Shown one piece after another: positions 1 through 10,301 of a DNA stretch of 42,401 nt; position 1 is the first letter of the stretch; the number at the start of each line of letters is the position of its first letter. A program made the translations under genes and the position numbers. The notes beneath the pieces were generated by a model that made no database searches, was not told the origin of the DNA, and saw only the letters and a list, made by a program, of their open reading frames with translations. Source of the DNA: an uncultured Labrenzia sp. (GTDB lineage Bacteria > Pseudomonadota > Alphaproteobacteria > Rhizobiales > Stappiaceae). The DNA is taken from positions 1-42,401 of the forward strand of contig CALDSI010000242.1 in NCBI GenBank assembly GCA_937911395.1, given 5' to 3'.

Positions 1-499
1 GGCCGGTGATCGACTTGGCAATATCCGCGGCTGAACCGCCCTGACCGGGTACGGCAGATTCCACGCCCTTGCCCAACCGGCTGAAAACCCGGCCCACACC
101 TGAAACGGTACTCTTGGCCGTCCCGACTGGGTCCTGAATGGTGCTTTCGACAAACTCGACGGGTTTTTGCGCAGATTGTTTCAGGCCGTCCAGGAAGCTT
201 GCGTCATTCTTCAGGCTTTCCAGCGCGACAAATGCCTTGATCTCCGAAAGCCGCATTTTCAAAAGGCCGTCGCCCCGGACCTGTTCGATGCCCTGATCGG
301 CTTGCAGTTCATAGTCGTGCAGAAAGCCCGTGCTTCTGACCGGTGGCAGCACGGCATATCCCGGACCAACCTCTTTCCCGTCAAGCAGTTGGGCTGGAGC
401 CACTTCTGGCGCGGTTTCATATTGGTCAGACAGGCTCAGAGCTGGTCCGGTGAGCAACCCGGCAAAGAGTGCGCACGCCGCCAAACGCTTGAGTGCCAT
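1..499 (-). CDS. Uncharacterised exported protein, N-terminal part (runs off the left edge)
   Basis: Minus-strand reading frame open to the window edge: MALKRLAACALFAGLLTGPALSLSDQYETAPEVAPAQLLDGKEVGPGYAVLPPVRSTGFLHDYELQ...; signal-peptide-like N-terminus. Alternative ATGs at 511/514. Not in the ORF list because it is open at the edge. Confidence 0.7.
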   Translation of the reverse strand, partial: MALKRLAACALFAGLLTGPALSLSDQYETAPEVAPAQLLDGKEVGPGYAVLPPVRSTGFLHDYELQADQGIEQVRGDGLLKMRLSEIKAFVALESLKNDASFLDGLKQSAQKPVEFVESTIQDPVGTAKSTVSGVGRVFSRLGKGVESAVPGQGGSAADIAKSITG

Positions 500-550
500 A
501 TCTGAAACCATCATCAACAAACCTCCAGATTACCTGTGTCAGGAATGAGG

Positions 551-1867
551 TCAGTCTGGCGCCATCTTGTTCCGGGCCAGAGCCTCACCTGCCAAGTAAA
601 GCGAACCGCAAATCAGTATGCGCGGCGGTTCGCCATCTTTTGCGGCACAAGCTGCCACATCGGCAAGGGCCGCGTCTAGGGATGGAAATGGGGTCGCTTC
701 AAGACCGGCACACCGGGCGAGATCTGCAAGGTCTTCCGGCGTGCGTGCCGTGTTGGTGGTTGCAATCGGCACAGTTCCGACATGACGGACAAGTCCGTCA
801 AAGGGCCGGAAAAAGCCGACGGGGGCTTTTGTTGTCAGCATCCCGGCGACCAGATAGAGCGGCCGCGGACCCCGCTCTTCCTGCTCTCCCATGAATTGAG
901 CGACGGTGACCCCAGCGCCAGGATTATGACCGCCGTCGAGCCAAATTTCTGATCCCTCCGGGCACATGTCCACCAAAGGCCCATGGGTAAGCGGTTGCAG
1001 ACGTCCCGGCCAGTTCACGGATTTCAATCCGGCATCGATTGCGGTGACATCGGGCAGAAGGTTAGCAGCTTTAAGTGCGGCCAGAGCAAGGGCGGAATTG
1101 GCAAATTGGTGGCCTCCCCCCAGGATTGGATGCGTGAGATCCAAAAGACCATCATCGTCCTGATAAGCCATGCGGCCCTGATCCGGCTGAGCCGCAAAAT
1201 CCTGTCCGCACACCTTGAGCGCTGCTCTGCATCGTGCAGCCTGGCGCTCGATAACCTTATGGGCCGCGGGATCCTGTTCAGCGGATACTACCGGGCGCTC
1301 GGGTTTGATAATGCCAGCCTTTTCGGCAGCAATGACGCTGAGGTCATCGCCCAGGAACTTCTCATGATCCATCGATACCGGCGTAATGACGGAAACCAGC
1401 GGGTCATCAATCACATTTGTGGCGTCCAGGCGCCCGCCAAGGCCGACTTCCAGCAACACGACATCTGCCGGATGTTCGGCGAACAACAGAAAAGCGGCCG
1501 CTGTCGTAATCTCGAAGAAGGTAATTTCCTCGCCGCCATTGGCCTCCTCACAGCGTTGCAGCGCATCGAAGAGCTCCGGGTCGGAGACGAACTTGCTGTC
1601 ACTTCCGAGCCGGATGCGTTCGTTGAAGGAGACGAGATGGGGCGATGTGTAGACGTGGCATCGTTTTCCGGATGCTTCCAGAATTGCACGCAGGGTCGCG
1701 GTCACCGAACCTTTGCCATTTGTTCCGGCGATGTGAATGACCGGCGGCAGGCGCTTTTCAGGCGACCCAAGCGCTGCAAGCAAGCGGTGCATGCGTCCGA
1801 GAGACAGATCGATCTCTTTCGGATGCAAGGCCAGAAGGCGGTCGAGAATTCTTGTGATTTGATCCAA
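551..1867 (-). CDS. folC: Bifunctional folylpolyglutamate synthase/dihydrofolate synthase
   Basis: 438 aa ORF with Mur-ligase-like ATP motif (HIAGTNGKGSV), SPHLVSFNERI, LDGGHNP; downstream of accD. Confidence 0.95.
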   Translation of the reverse strand: MDQITRILDRLLALHPKEIDLSLGRMHRLLAALGSPEKRLPPVIHIAGTNGKGSVTATLRAILEASGKRCHVYTSPHLVSFNERIRLGSDSKFVSDPELFDALQRCEEANGGEEITFFEITTAAAFLLFAEHPADVVLLEVGLGGRLDATNVIDDPLVSVITPVSMDHEKFLGDDLSVIAAEKAGIIKPERPVVSAEQDPAAHKVIERQAARCRAALKVCGQDFAAQPDQGRMAYQDDDGLLDLTHPILGGGHQFANSALALAALKAANLLPDVTAIDAGLKSVNWPGRLQPLTHGPLVDMCPEGSEIWLDGGHNPGAGVTVAQFMGEQEERGPRPLYLVAGMLTTKAPVGFFRPFDGLVRHVGTVPIATTNTARTPEDLADLARCAGLEATPFPSLDAALADVAACAAKDGEPPRILICGSLYLAGEALARNKMAPD

Positions 1868-2006
1868 GGCGCCCTCCGGAGGGTCCCATGTGTGTCCATT
1901 GGCGGCTCTGCCCGCCTGTTGGAGATAGCGGGTCAGGAGGGCCCATGACCGCCCGGAACTGACTGACCTTGGTCGATTTCCGACATAAGTCAGTCAACTC
2001 TGTAGG

Positions 2007-2972
2007 TTATTCTGCGATTTCGGGCTGTTTCTTCGGCTCTTGGGCGTCGGAAGTTGTCGCTTCTTCGGTCTCCGAAACCTCTGCAGTCGCGGTTTCGTTG
2101 GCGATCATTGCCGGCAACTCGACTTCGCGTTTCATCAAGATCCCGCAGACCCGCGCGAGGGTATCCTTCATCTCCTGACGCGGCACCACCATGTCGACCA
2201 TGCCGTGGTCGAGAAGGTATTCAGCAGTCTGGAAATCGTCCGGCAGCTTTTCGCGAACGGTTTGCTCAATCACGCGGCGGCCGGCAAAACCGATCATCGC
2301 ACCGGGCTCTGCAATGTGAACATCCCCAAGCATTGCATAGGATGCGGAAACGCCGCCCGTCGTCGGATTGGTCAGGACAACGATATAGGGAAGCCCGGCT
2401 TCGCGGAGCATCTGAATGCCGACGGTGGTGCGCGGCATTTGCATCAAGGACAAGATGCCTTCCTGCATGCGGGCACCACCGGACGCGGTGAACATCACGA
2501 AGGGCGTTTTGGCTTCCACGGCCTTCATCATGCCGGAGAGGATCGCCTCACCAACAGCCATGCCCAAGGACCCGCCGACAAAATCGAAGTCCTGAACGGC
2601 GGCGGTCATGTCCATGCCGTTCACCTTGCCCTGGGCAACGTGGATGGCTTCTTCTTCGCCGGTCTTTGCCCGGGCTTCCTTCAGGCGGTCCGTGTAGCGT
2701 TTGCTGTCGCGGAACTTCAAAGGATCGATGGTGACATCCGGTGCATCCAGGCGTGTGTAGTTGCCCTCATCAAAGAGCGACTCAAGACGCTTGCGTGCCG
2801 GCATCCGCATATGGTGGCCGGAGCTTGGGATGACCCACAGGTTTGCTTCCAGATCGCGGTGAAATACCATTTCACCGGTCTCGGGGCATTTGATCCAGAG
2901 ATTTTCCGGAACCTCGCGCTTCTTCCAAAGACCGCTGATCTTGGGGCGCACAATAGAGTTGATCCAGTTCAC
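2007..2972 (-). CDS. accD: Acetyl-CoA carboxylase carboxyltransferase subunit beta
   Basis: 321 aa [35 protein letters not shown]-terminal acidic tail. Confidence 0.95.
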   Translation of the reverse strand: MNWINSIVRPKISGLWKKREVPENLWIKCPETGEMVFHRDLEANLWVIPSSGHHMRMPARKRLESLFDEGNYTRLDAPDVTIDPLKFRDSKRYTDRLKEARAKTGEEEAIHVAQGKVNGMDMTAAVQDFDFVGGSLGMAVGEAILSGMMKAVEAKTPFVMFTASGGARMQEGILSLMQMPRTTVGIQMLREAGLPYIVVLTNPTTGGVSASYAMLGDVHIAEPGAMIGFAGRRVIEQTVREKLPDDFQTAEYLLDHGMVDMVVPRQEMKDTLARVCGILMKREVELPAMIANETATAEVSETEEATTSDAQEPKKQPEIAE

Positions 2973-3054
2973 GTCAAACGCGTCCGTCTACTCGAGTTAA
3001 ACAACAGCGGAGCGATATGTCCGCCGGAAAACGTACATTTTTAAGGCCTTACCT

Positions 3055-3888
3055 TTAAGCGGCCCGGGCCCGCGCACAACCTGACGCAAGATCTGCGACC
3101 ACGTCGGCAACGGCTTGGACGGTCTTGTCCGTTGCCTTGCCGTCAGCGTCCAGGCTGTCCTTGACCGCATTCACCAGAACAGAGCCGACGACCACACCGT
3201 CGGCGTCCTTGCCGATGTCGGCAGCCTGATCCGCCGTTTTAACGCCAAAACCGACTGCAACCGGCAAGTCGGTGTGACCCTTGATGCGGTTGACAGCCGC
3301 TGTCACACGGCCGGTATCGGCAATCTGCGCACCGGTAATGCCAGTCACGGAAACGTAATAGACGAAACCGGAGGTATTGGCCAGAACTGCCGGTTGGCGT
3401 TTGGCATCGGTGGTGGGGGTGGCCAGGCGGATGAAGTTCAAACCGGCTTCGAGGGCCGGAATGCAGAACTCATCGTCGGCTTCTGCCGGCACATCAACAA
3501 TGATGAAGCCGTCAACACCGGCATCCTTGGCGACTTGAACGAATTTCTTCGGATCGCGCACATAGATCGGGTTGTAGTAGCCCATCAGAATGATCGGGGT
3601 GTCCTGATCCTGTTTGCGGAACGTCCGGACCATGTCCAATGTCTTGTCCATAGTGTGACCGGCGGCAAGTGCGCGCTGGTTGGCAAGCTGGATCGGAATA
3701 CCTTCCGCCATCGGATCTGAAAACGGCATGCCGAGTTCGATCACATCGGCTCCGGCTGCCGGCAGGGCATTGAGAATGGCTTGTGACGTTTCGAGATCGG
3801 GATCGCCCGCGGTTATGAACGTGACCAGAGCCGGCCTGCCTGCGTCAGCACATGCCTTGAACCGTCGATCGATACGCGTTTCCGTCAT
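3055..3888 (-). CDS. trpA: Tryptophan synthase alpha chain
   Basis: 277 aa [45 protein letters not shown]. Confidence 0.96.
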   Translation of the reverse strand: MTETRIDRRFKACADAGRPALVTFITAGDPDLETSQAILNALPAAGADVIELGMPFSDPMAEGIPIQLANQRALAAGHTMDKTLDMVRTFRKQDQDTPIILMGYYNPIYVRDPKKFVQVAKDAGVDGFIIVDVPAEADDEFCIPALEAGLNFIRLATPTTDAKRQPAVLANTSGFVYYVSVTGITGAQIADTGRVTAAVNRIKGHTDLPVAVGFGVKTADQAADIGKDADGVVVGSVLVNAVKDSLDADGKATDKTVQAVADVVADLASGCARARAA

Positions 3889-3974
3889 TCAGCTGTCCTC
3901 TTACCACCGAGGCAGGCTGTCACCGCCTGCCAATCATCAGAGCGATGTAGGGGAGCGGGCAAGGGGATGTCAAT

Positions 3975-3991
3975 CAAAGAACGGTTCTTTG
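3975..3991. promoter_or_regulatory. 17-bp perfect palindrome upstream of trpA (possible operator or leader stem)
   Basis: CAAAGAAC-G-GTTCTTTG, about 90 bp upstream of the trpA start. Confidence 0.4.
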
Positions 3992-4049
3992 CTGCCTCCT
4001 AAGGGCTTCGACGGTCTTTGATGCGTCAAATGAGGACAATTTGGCGGGC

Positions 4050-4220
4050 TTAGCGGCTGCCGAAGTACTTGTTATAGAGGTGGTTTGCGATGTCGTTGCG
4101 CTCAACCCCCATCCGGGACAGGCTTTCAGGTGACATTTGACGCAAGCGATTGTAGTCGGCGCTCATGCGTTGAGCCTGACCGATTTGGTCCAGAAAATTG
4201 GAAACGGAACGAAAAGCCAT
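4050..4220 (-). CDS. DUF1127-like small protein
   Basis: 56 aa from internal Met: MAFRSVSNFLDQIGQAQRMSADYNRLRQMSPESLSRMGVERNDIANHLYNKYFGSR. The listed longer ORF start (4367) is probably artefactual. Confidence 0.75.
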   Translation of the reverse strand: MAFRSVSNFLDQIGQAQRMSADYNRLRQMSPESLSRMGVERNDIANHLYNKYFGSR

Positions 4221-4467
4221 CGGAACATCCTTTGTGGTCTTCGAGAAGCTGAATTTGTTTCTTTCAATATAAACAATCGCATGGGTGTGAGTAGCACCGG
4301 TTTTGCATTGCAGCATTTCCAAATTGGCGGATCTTGTTTGCCGGCTTTGTGTGGCCGAGGGCGTCATGCATTCGATGCAAGTCAGCCCATCGTTAAATAT
4401 TCGAACTGGAAATGTGCACTTGGTGCGCCTATATTCCGTTCATAGCCAAAAACAAAAGGAGCCGAAA

Positions 4468-4689
4468 ATGGCCCACTCCCTATTCGAACCGGCTCCAATG
4501 CCGTTTCATGAGAAACTGATGCGGCGTATGCGCGACCTCAGCGGCCATGTGCCAGCGCGGATACCAAGGATCGCGGCCCGACTGACGGCGGCCGATCCGG
4601 GTTTGGTACGCCAGGCCAAGCGCCTGGACGCGCGTGGACAACAGTTGTTGCTGGAAGCGGTTTTCGACTTAGAAACGCCCGCAAAATAA
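4468..4689 (+). CDS. Small uncharacterised protein (73 aa)
   Basis: ATG at 4468 preceded by aaaaggagccgaaa (RBS-like); [73 protein letters not shown]; a strong hairpin follows immediately. Confidence 0.7.
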   Translation: MAHSLFEPAPMPFHEKLMRRMRDLSGHVPARIPRIAARLTAADPGLVRQAKRLDARGQQLLLEAVFDLETPAK

Positions 4690-5956
4690 ATGCCGCGCAC
4701 CTTGGGGTGCGCGGCATATTTTTTAGCTGCTGTGTTGCGGCTAAAAGATCAAAGCCAAGCATCTCGCCGACTGCGAAAACATCCTTGTCGCCGCGGCCGC
4801 AAAGGTTCATGACAATGATCTGATCCTTGTCCATCTGCGGAGCCATCTTTGCAACCTGCGCCAGAGCATGAGCCGGTTCCAGCGCCGGGATGATACCTTC
4901 GACCCGTGTCAGCATCTGGAAGGCGGCCAAGGCTTCGTCATCCATGATCGGAATGTATTCGGCACGGCCGATCTCTTTCAGCCAGGAATGCTCCGGGCCG
5001 ATCCCGGGGTAATCGAGACCAGCTGAAATCGAGTGACCTTCGAGGATCTGGCCGTCGTCATCCTGCATCAGATACGTGCGATTGCCATGAAGGACGCCCG
5101 GCTTGCCGGCATTCAAGGATGCGCAGTGCTCTTCACCGGTCAGGCCACGGCCACCAGCTTCAACGCCCACGATCTTCACGTCCTTGTCGTCCAGGAATGG
5201 ATGGAACAGGCCGATCGCATTGGATCCGCCGCCAACAGCTGCCACGAGGACATCGGGAAGACGACCTTCGGCTTCGAGCATCTGCTCGCGCAGTTCCTTG
5301 CCGATCACGGACTGGAAGTCGCGCACCAATTCCGGATACGGGTGCGGACCAGCGGCCGTCCCGATCAGGTAATAGGTATCGTCAACGTTGGTGACCCAGT
5401 CGCGGAGCGCCTCGTTCATGGCGTCTTTAAGCGTGCCGGCACCTGCTGTGACCGGGACGATTTCCGCACCCAAAAGCTTCATTCGGAACACGTTCGGCTT
5501 TTGCCGCTCAACGTCGGTCGCACCCATGTAAACCACACAGGGCAGGCCAAAACGGGCACAAACGGTTGCAGTTGCAACGCCATGCTGCCCGGCACCGGTT
5601 TCTGCGATGATCCGGGTCTTGCCCATGCGCTTGGCAAGCAGGATCTGGCCGAGGCAGTTGTTGATCTTGTGGGAGCCGGTGTGATTCAGCTCATCCCGCT
5701 TGAAATAGATCTTCGCGCCGCCCAGCTCCTCGGTCAGCCGCTCTGCGAAATACAGCGGAGACGGACGTCCGGTGTAATGGGTGTTGAGACTTTTGACTTC
5801 GGCCAGAAAGTCCGGATCATTCTTGGCAGCCTTGTAGTGCTGTTCCAGATCCAGGATCAGCGGCATCAGGGTCTCGGCGACATACCGGCCACCAAAAATG
5901 CCGAAATGTCCGCGATCGTCCGGACCTGTCCGGATGCTGTTCGCCATATCGTTCAC
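4538..5956 (-). CDS. trpB: Tryptophan synthase beta chain; ORF has a C-terminal read-through extension of about 65 aa
   Basis: PLP motif [28 protein letters not shown]; homology-like region ends near GEMLGFDL at about 4740 and is followed by [25 protein letters not shown]..., not TrpB-like. Confidence 0.92.
   Translation of the reverse strand: MNDMANSIRTGPDDRGHFGIFGGRYVAETLMPLILDLEQHYKAAKNDPDFLAEVKSLNTHYTGRPSPLYFAERLTEELGGAKIYFKRDELNHTGSHKINNCLGQILLAKRMGKTRIIAETGAGQHGVATATVCARFGLPCVVYMGATDVERQKPNVFRMKLLGAEIVPVTAGAGTLKDAMNEALRDWVTNVDDTYYLIGTAAGPHPYPELVRDFQSVIGKELREQMLEAEGRLPDVLVAAVGGGSNAIGLFHPFLDDKDVKIVGVEAGGRGLTGEEHCASLNAGKPGVLHGNRTYLMQDDDGQILEGHSISAGLDYPGIGPEHSWLKEIGRAEYIPIMDDEALAAFQMLTRVEGIIPALEPAHALAQVAKMAPQMDKDQIIVMNLCGRGDKDVFAVGEMLGFDLLAATQQLKNMPRTPRCAAFILRAFLSRKPLPATTVVHARPGAWPGVPNPDRPPSVGPRSLVSALAHGR
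4690..4717 (+). terminator. Rho-independent terminator of the small + strand gene
   Basis: ATGCCGCGCACC-TTGG-GGTGCGCGGCAT followed by ATTTTTT; 12-bp perfect stem. Confidence 0.85.
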
Positions 5957-5960
5957 GCGT

Positions 5961-6626
5961 TTACTCCTTAACCGCTTCCGCCTGAATGTCCTTTACCTTC
6001 GCCAGGAAGGATCGGATCAGTGCCGGGTCCTTAACGCCGCGTTCGCGTTCCACTCCGGACGACAGGTCGATTTCCTTGGCTCCGCTTAGGCGGATTGCCT
6101 CGGTAACGTTGTCCATATTCAATCCACCCGAAAGCATGAACGGCTTCTTCAGGTCAAGATCTTTCAAAAGTGTCCAGTCAAACGAAACACCATTGCCACC
6201 CGGGATGTCTGATCCCGCCGGCGGTTTGGCGTCGAAAAGGATCCGGTCAGCTACAATAGAGTAGTAAAGCGCCTGTTCCAGATCCGATTCATCGGAAACG
6301 GAGATCGCCTTCATGATCTTCTTGCCATGCATCACCTTGGCGGCGGCCAGGGATTCCGGGGCTTCGCTGCCGTGAAACTGGAAATAGTCCGGCGCGACCA
6401 GCTCGTTGATCCGCGACAATCCGTCCAGATCCATATTGACTGTCAGGGCGACGATATCGGCTTTGCAGCGCGCCATATCCGCCAGCTTGCAGGCATCTGA
6501 CAGGTTTACATGGCGCGGGCTTTTGGGAAAGAACACCAGCCCGACCATATCTGCGCCCGCATCAAGGGCCGCCTGCATGGTGTCTTCGGTCGACAGACCG
6601 CAGATTTTAACTTTGATATCCGACAT
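5961..6626 (-). CDS. trpF: Phosphoribosylanthranilate isomerase
   Basis: 221 aa; [56 protein letters not shown]. Confidence 0.95.
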   Translation of the reverse strand: MSDIKVKICGLSTEDTMQAALDAGADMVGLVFFPKSPRHVNLSDACKLADMARCKADIVALTVNMDLDGLSRINELVAPDYFQFHGSEAPESLAAAKVMHGKKIMKAISVSDESDLEQALYYSIVADRILFDAKPPAGSDIPGGNGVSFDWTLLKDLDLKKPFMLSGGLNMDNVTEAIRLSGAKEIDLSSGVERERGVKDPALIRSFLAKVKDIQAEAVKE

Positions 6627-6683
6627 GGCTTCGAGGTATCGCCGCTGCGGAAGGGTTTGTCAAAAGGAGGATCGCTTCCCCGT

Positions 6684-6914
6684 TCATTCTTCCGGTTGTT
6701 TTACCAGTTTCGCGACAATTTTGCGCACGATCGGCGCTAGAACGAGGACTGCGGGAAACGCGACCGCCCAGGCAAACAGCCAGGATTCAATCCAGAAACT
6801 GAAAAACTCTGCATGAGGGCCGACCGCTCGGAACGTCGCGATGCCGGATACAAGGAACGACATGGACCCAGACAGCATGGCACCGAAAAGGTAAGGAGCG
6901 AATTTGGGATGCAT
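6684..6914 (-). CDS. DUF2798-like two-TM membrane protein
   Basis: MHPKFAPYLFGAMLSGSMSFLVSGIATFRAVGPHAEFFSFWIESWLFAWAVAFPAVLVLAPIVRKIVAKLVKQPEE; alternative start at 6977. Confidence 0.7.
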   Translation of the reverse strand: MHPKFAPYLFGAMLSGSMSFLVSGIATFRAVGPHAEFFSFWIESWLFAWAVAFPAVLVLAPIVRKIVAKLVKQPEE

Positions 6915-7010
6915 GGGTGGGTCCGGATCACTGAGGGAAATGCCAGATAGCAACTTCAATTGGCGTTGCCGACTCATTTAGGCGGCAATTTTGAATTACA
7001 AGTCGAACCA

Positions 7011-7024
7011 ATTCGCAATCGAAT
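7011..7024. promoter_or_regulatory. Inverted repeat next to the putative -35 of the toxin-antitoxin operon
   Basis: ATTCG-CAAT-CGAAT, followed by TTGACA at 7026-7031. Confidence 0.4.
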
Positions 7025-7075
7025 ATTGACATTTTGTGCTGATACAGAACCTATTGCCCCTTGGAGATTTACGAC

Positions 7076-7768
7076 ATGGCAGACTTGATAGGTAAAGGGC
7101 TATATACACCCGCTGAAGCGGGTCGCCTCTTAAGAGTGCCACCCCAAAAAATAACCCGTTGGCTCAGAGGACACTCGGTCAAAGGCCAATATTATCCTGC
7201 GCTTTGGAAGTCTGAAATCACATTGGATGATGATCAGCTTATCTTGGGCTTCCGCGATCTTATGGAAGTTCGCGTTGCTGATGCTTTCATTCGGGCAGGT
7301 GTATCCGCCATCCGAGTGCGGTCAGCTATCCAGGTTGCGAAAGAAGCTATTGGGTCGGATCACCCGCTTTCTACCGATAAGTTTCGAACCGATGGGCGAG
7401 AGATATTCCTCCGGATAATCGAGATGGACGATTCTGGGGAAGAAACAGAGCGCCTATTGAACCTCTTTCGCCGACAATATGAGTTTAGAGGGATTGTTGA
7501 ACCAATTCTGAAGACAGTCGATTTTGATGCAGAAGGGGAACCGCAGCAATGGTGGCCGAACGGTCGCCGGTTGAACATAGTAATTGATCCTGAACGATCT
7601 TTCGGTCAGCCAATTGATGCTGAAACAAGCGTTCCGACCGCAATTTTGGCTTCTTTTGCGGAAATGCAGGGCATCGAGGCAACAGCAAAAGCTTACGAGG
7701 TACCGGAAAATTCTGTCAGAAGAGCGCTCGAATTTGAGAATATGTTGAGTGAACGGAAGGCTGCTTGA
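7076..7768 (+). CDS. Putative antitoxin: N-terminal MerR-like HTH and C-terminal DUF433-like domain
   Basis: ATG at 7076 (ORF listed from 7061); YTPAEAGRLLRVPPQKITRWLRG (HTH) and IVIDPERSFGQPIDAETSVPTAILASFAEMQGIEATAKAYEVPENSVRRALEFE (DUF433-like). Confidence 0.65.
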   Translation: MADLIGKGLYTPAEAGRLLRVPPQKITRWLRGHSVKGQYYPALWKSEITLDDDQLILGFRDLMEVRVADAFIRAGVSAIRVRSAIQVAKEAIGSDHPLSTDKFRTDGREIFLRIIEMDDSGEETERLLNLFRRQYEFRGIVEPILKTVDFDAEGEPQQWWPNGRRLNIVIDPERSFGQPIDAETSVPTAILASFAEMQGIEATAKAYEVPENSVRRALEFENMLSERKAA

Positions 7769-8184
7769 AGGTATTTTTCGATAACTGTACATCGCCAATT
7801 TTTGCCTCTACGCTTCATGGTTTTATTCAACATGAAGGTCACCAAGCAGTTCATATTAAGAATATTACTGGTTTATCCAAGGGGCGCAGCTCACCTGACT
7901 TGGAATGGATAAACTTTCTGAAATCTTCGAATGAATTTTGGATTTTTGTCACTGGAGATGGCCGGATTTTAAAGAACAAAGCTGAGCGATTGGCACTAAG
8001 GTCCGCGGGTTTGCATGGTTTTGTTATGGCCCCTGCCTATCAGAAGACGCCATTAAATCAGGTTGCAGCGAGTTTGGTCTTCAAATGGCCTGAAGTATTT
8101 GAACTGACCCAGCTTCTTCAAGCCCCGTCGATGCATGAAATCCCGATCGGCAAAAACACCAAACTCAGACCTCTACCACTTTGA
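7765..8184 (+). CDS. PIN-like domain protein, putative toxin partner of the DUF433-like protein
   Basis: TTG start in a 4-nt TTGA overlap with the upstream stop; MKVFFDNCTSPIFASTLHGFIQHEGHQAVHI...WIFVTGDGRILKNKAERLALRSAGL. Confidence 0.6.
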   Translation: MKVFFDNCTSPIFASTLHGFIQHEGHQAVHIKNITGLSKGRSSPDLEWINFLKSSNEFWIFVTGDGRILKNKAERLALRSAGLHGFVMAPAYQKTPLNQVAASLVFKWPEVFELTQLLQAPSMHEIPIGKNTKLRPLPL

Positions 8185-8187
8185 GCA

Positions 8188-8997
8188 CTATCCCTCTTCC
8201 AGCAACTCGGCCCAGGTTTTCGGGTTGTCACCATTGAGCGGGTTTTTGGGCGAGCGTTTGTAGCGGATGGTTTCCATTCGGAAGGCCTTCGCATCAAACA
8301 TCATCAGCCGGCCAGTGAGCCCCTCGCCTGTGCCGGTGAGTTCTTTCAACACTTCCATAGCCTGCATGGTGCCGAGAATTCCTGTCAGTGCGCCAAGAAC
8401 ACCAGCCTGTTCGCAAGTCGGCAACAATCCGGCCCGGGGCTTTTGCGGGAAGAGGCAGCGATAGGTCGGATTGGGAGTACCATCTTCTCCATTCTCGAAG
8501 GGCCGCAAGGTGGTGATAGAGCCATCAAATTGACCGACAGCCGCCGTCACCAGCGGTTTCTTGGCAAAAAAACAGGCGTCCGACACCAAATAGCGCGTGT
8601 CGAAATTGTCTGACCCATCAACCACCAGATCAAAGGCGGAAATCAGCTGCAAGGCATTTTGACCGGTGATCCGGAACGGAAACGGCTTCACCTCGACATT
8701 CGGATTGAGCCTTGCAATTGCTTCGGCAGCGCTCGCGACCTTTGGCTCGCCCAGTTGGTTGGTGTCGTGGATCACCTGCCGCTGCAGGTTGGACAGCGAG
8801 ACGGCGTCATCGTCCACGATCCCAAGCGTCCCGACGCCAGCGGCGGCCAGGTATTGCAAGACCGGGGCACCCAGCCCTCCGGCACCAATCACCAGAACAT
8901 TCGCGGTTTTCAGTTTCTGTTGCCCGGCTCCGCCGATGTCCTGAAGGACAATATGGCGGGCGTAGCGTTCCAGTTCAGCGGGCGACAATGACTGCAT
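8188..8997 (-). CDS. moeB: HesA/MoeB/ThiF family adenylyltransferase
   Basis: 269 aa; RYARHIVLQDIGGAGQQKLKTANVLVIGAGGLGAPVLQYLAAAGVG, DGSDNFDTRYLVSDAC. Confidence 0.9.
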   Translation of the reverse strand: MQSLSPAELERYARHIVLQDIGGAGQQKLKTANVLVIGAGGLGAPVLQYLAAAGVGTLGIVDDDAVSLSNLQRQVIHDTNQLGEPKVASAAEAIARLNPNVEVKPFPFRITGQNALQLISAFDLVVDGSDNFDTRYLVSDACFFAKKPLVTAAVGQFDGSITTLRPFENGEDGTPNPTYRCLFPQKPRAGLLPTCEQAGVLGALTGILGTMQAMEVLKELTGTGEGLTGRLMMFDAKAFRMETIRYKRSPKNPLNGDNPKTWAELLEEG

Positions 8998-9062
8998 ATT
9001 GAGGAGGCCTGTCCAGAGATTTCATTGCTTAGATGGGGGCAAATAATGGTTTCGATCAAGCG

Positions 9063-10133
9063 TTAGCCCAAAATCCGGCTGACCAGCCGCGCGGTGTAGT
9101 CGACCATCGGAATGACTCTCGAATAATTCAGCCGGGTCGGCCCAATGACGCCAAGAGCCCCGACGATCCGCTGGTTGCTGTCCCGGTACGGCGAGACAAC
9201 CAGCGACGAACCCGACAAGGAGAAGAGATTGTTCTCCGAGCCAATGAATATCCGGACACCCTCGCCTTTTTCGGCCAGTCCCAGGAGCTGAATGAGATCC
9301 TTCTTGTTCTCCAGATCGTCGAACAAAAGCTTGATACGCTCCAGATCCTCGGCGGCATCCAGGTCGGACAACAGATTGGACCGGCCGCGGACAATCAGCG
9401 TACCGGGATCTGCGACACCGTCTTCCCCGGTCCAGACGGCGAGGCCGGCATCAATGACTTTTTGACTGAGTTGATCCAGCTCGGCCTGATCCGCCGCGCG
9501 CACTTTTTCAAGCTCAGCCCGGATCTCGCTGATCGTGCGTCCTTGGATCATGGAATTGAGATAGTTCGAAGCTTCGACGAGAGCGGAGGATGGCAGATCC
9601 GGTGGCAGTTCGACGACCCGGTTTTCGACCGACCCATCTTCTCCAACCAGGATGGCGAGGGCCTTCAGCGGTTCTATGCGGACAAACTCGATATGCTTCA
9701 GGCGCATGTCGGATTTGTGCGTCAGCACAACACCTGCGCCCATGGACAGGCCTGACAGCAACTGGCTTGCCTCAGTCAGCACCTGTTCCGCGGAATTGGC
9801 TTGTTGGGAAGCCTTGACCTGAACGTCGATCTGCCGGCGTTCGTCCTGGGTCAGATCGCCGACCTCAAGAAGCGCGTCGACAAAAAACCTGAGGCCCATT
9901 TCTGTTGGCAAGCGGCCGGCGCTGGTATGCGGAGAATGCAGGAGGCCCATGTGCTCCAGATCCGACATCACATTGCGGATCGAGGCTGGCGATAGCGAAA
10001 TGTTGGGGTTGCGCGAGATGTTGCGCGAGCCGACGGGCTCTCCGGTATCAAGATAGGATTCCACGATCGAGCGGAAGATGTCTCGGGATCTTCTGTCGAG
10101 GTCGCTGAGGCTCAAGGTGTTTGTCTCCGTCAT
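9063..10133 (-). CDS. hrcA: Heat-inducible transcription repressor HrcA
   Basis: [69 protein letters not shown]; start MTETNTLSL at 10133 (ORF extends to 10157). Confidence 0.95.
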   Translation of the reverse strand: MTETNTLSLSDLDRRSRDIFRSIVESYLDTGEPVGSRNISRNPNISLSPASIRNVMSDLEHMGLLHSPHTSAGRLPTEMGLRFFVDALLEVGDLTQDERRQIDVQVKASQQANSAEQVLTEASQLLSGLSMGAGVVLTHKSDMRLKHIEFVRIEPLKALAILVGEDGSVENRVVELPPDLPSSALVEASNYLNSMIQGRTISEIRAELEKVRAADQAELDQLSQKVIDAGLAVWTGEDGVADPGTLIVRGRSNLLSDLDAAEDLERIKLLFDDLENKKDLIQLLGLAEKGEGVRIFIGSENNLFSLSGSSLVVSPYRDSNQRIVGALGVIGPTRLNYSRVIPMVDYTARLVSRILG

Positions 10134-10301
10134 GGTCCCAAAAACGCGTTGATCCAACGCTCATTCTTCAAGATATAGGCGCAAAACGGTCCAATGGTGA
10201 AGCTTGGCCTTTACGGCGCCGGGAAATGGGGTCTAAAAGGCCGTGAACAAACGAGGCGAACCTTTGGGTTTTGCCTTGATAACGGGCTGAAAGGGAGAGC
10301 C

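Noticed and set aside
2040-3044. Long + strand ORF opposite accD (334 aa)
   Set aside because: Antisense shadow ORF in GC-rich coding DNA; composition His/Arg-rich and not protein-like, while accD is unambiguous on the other strand.
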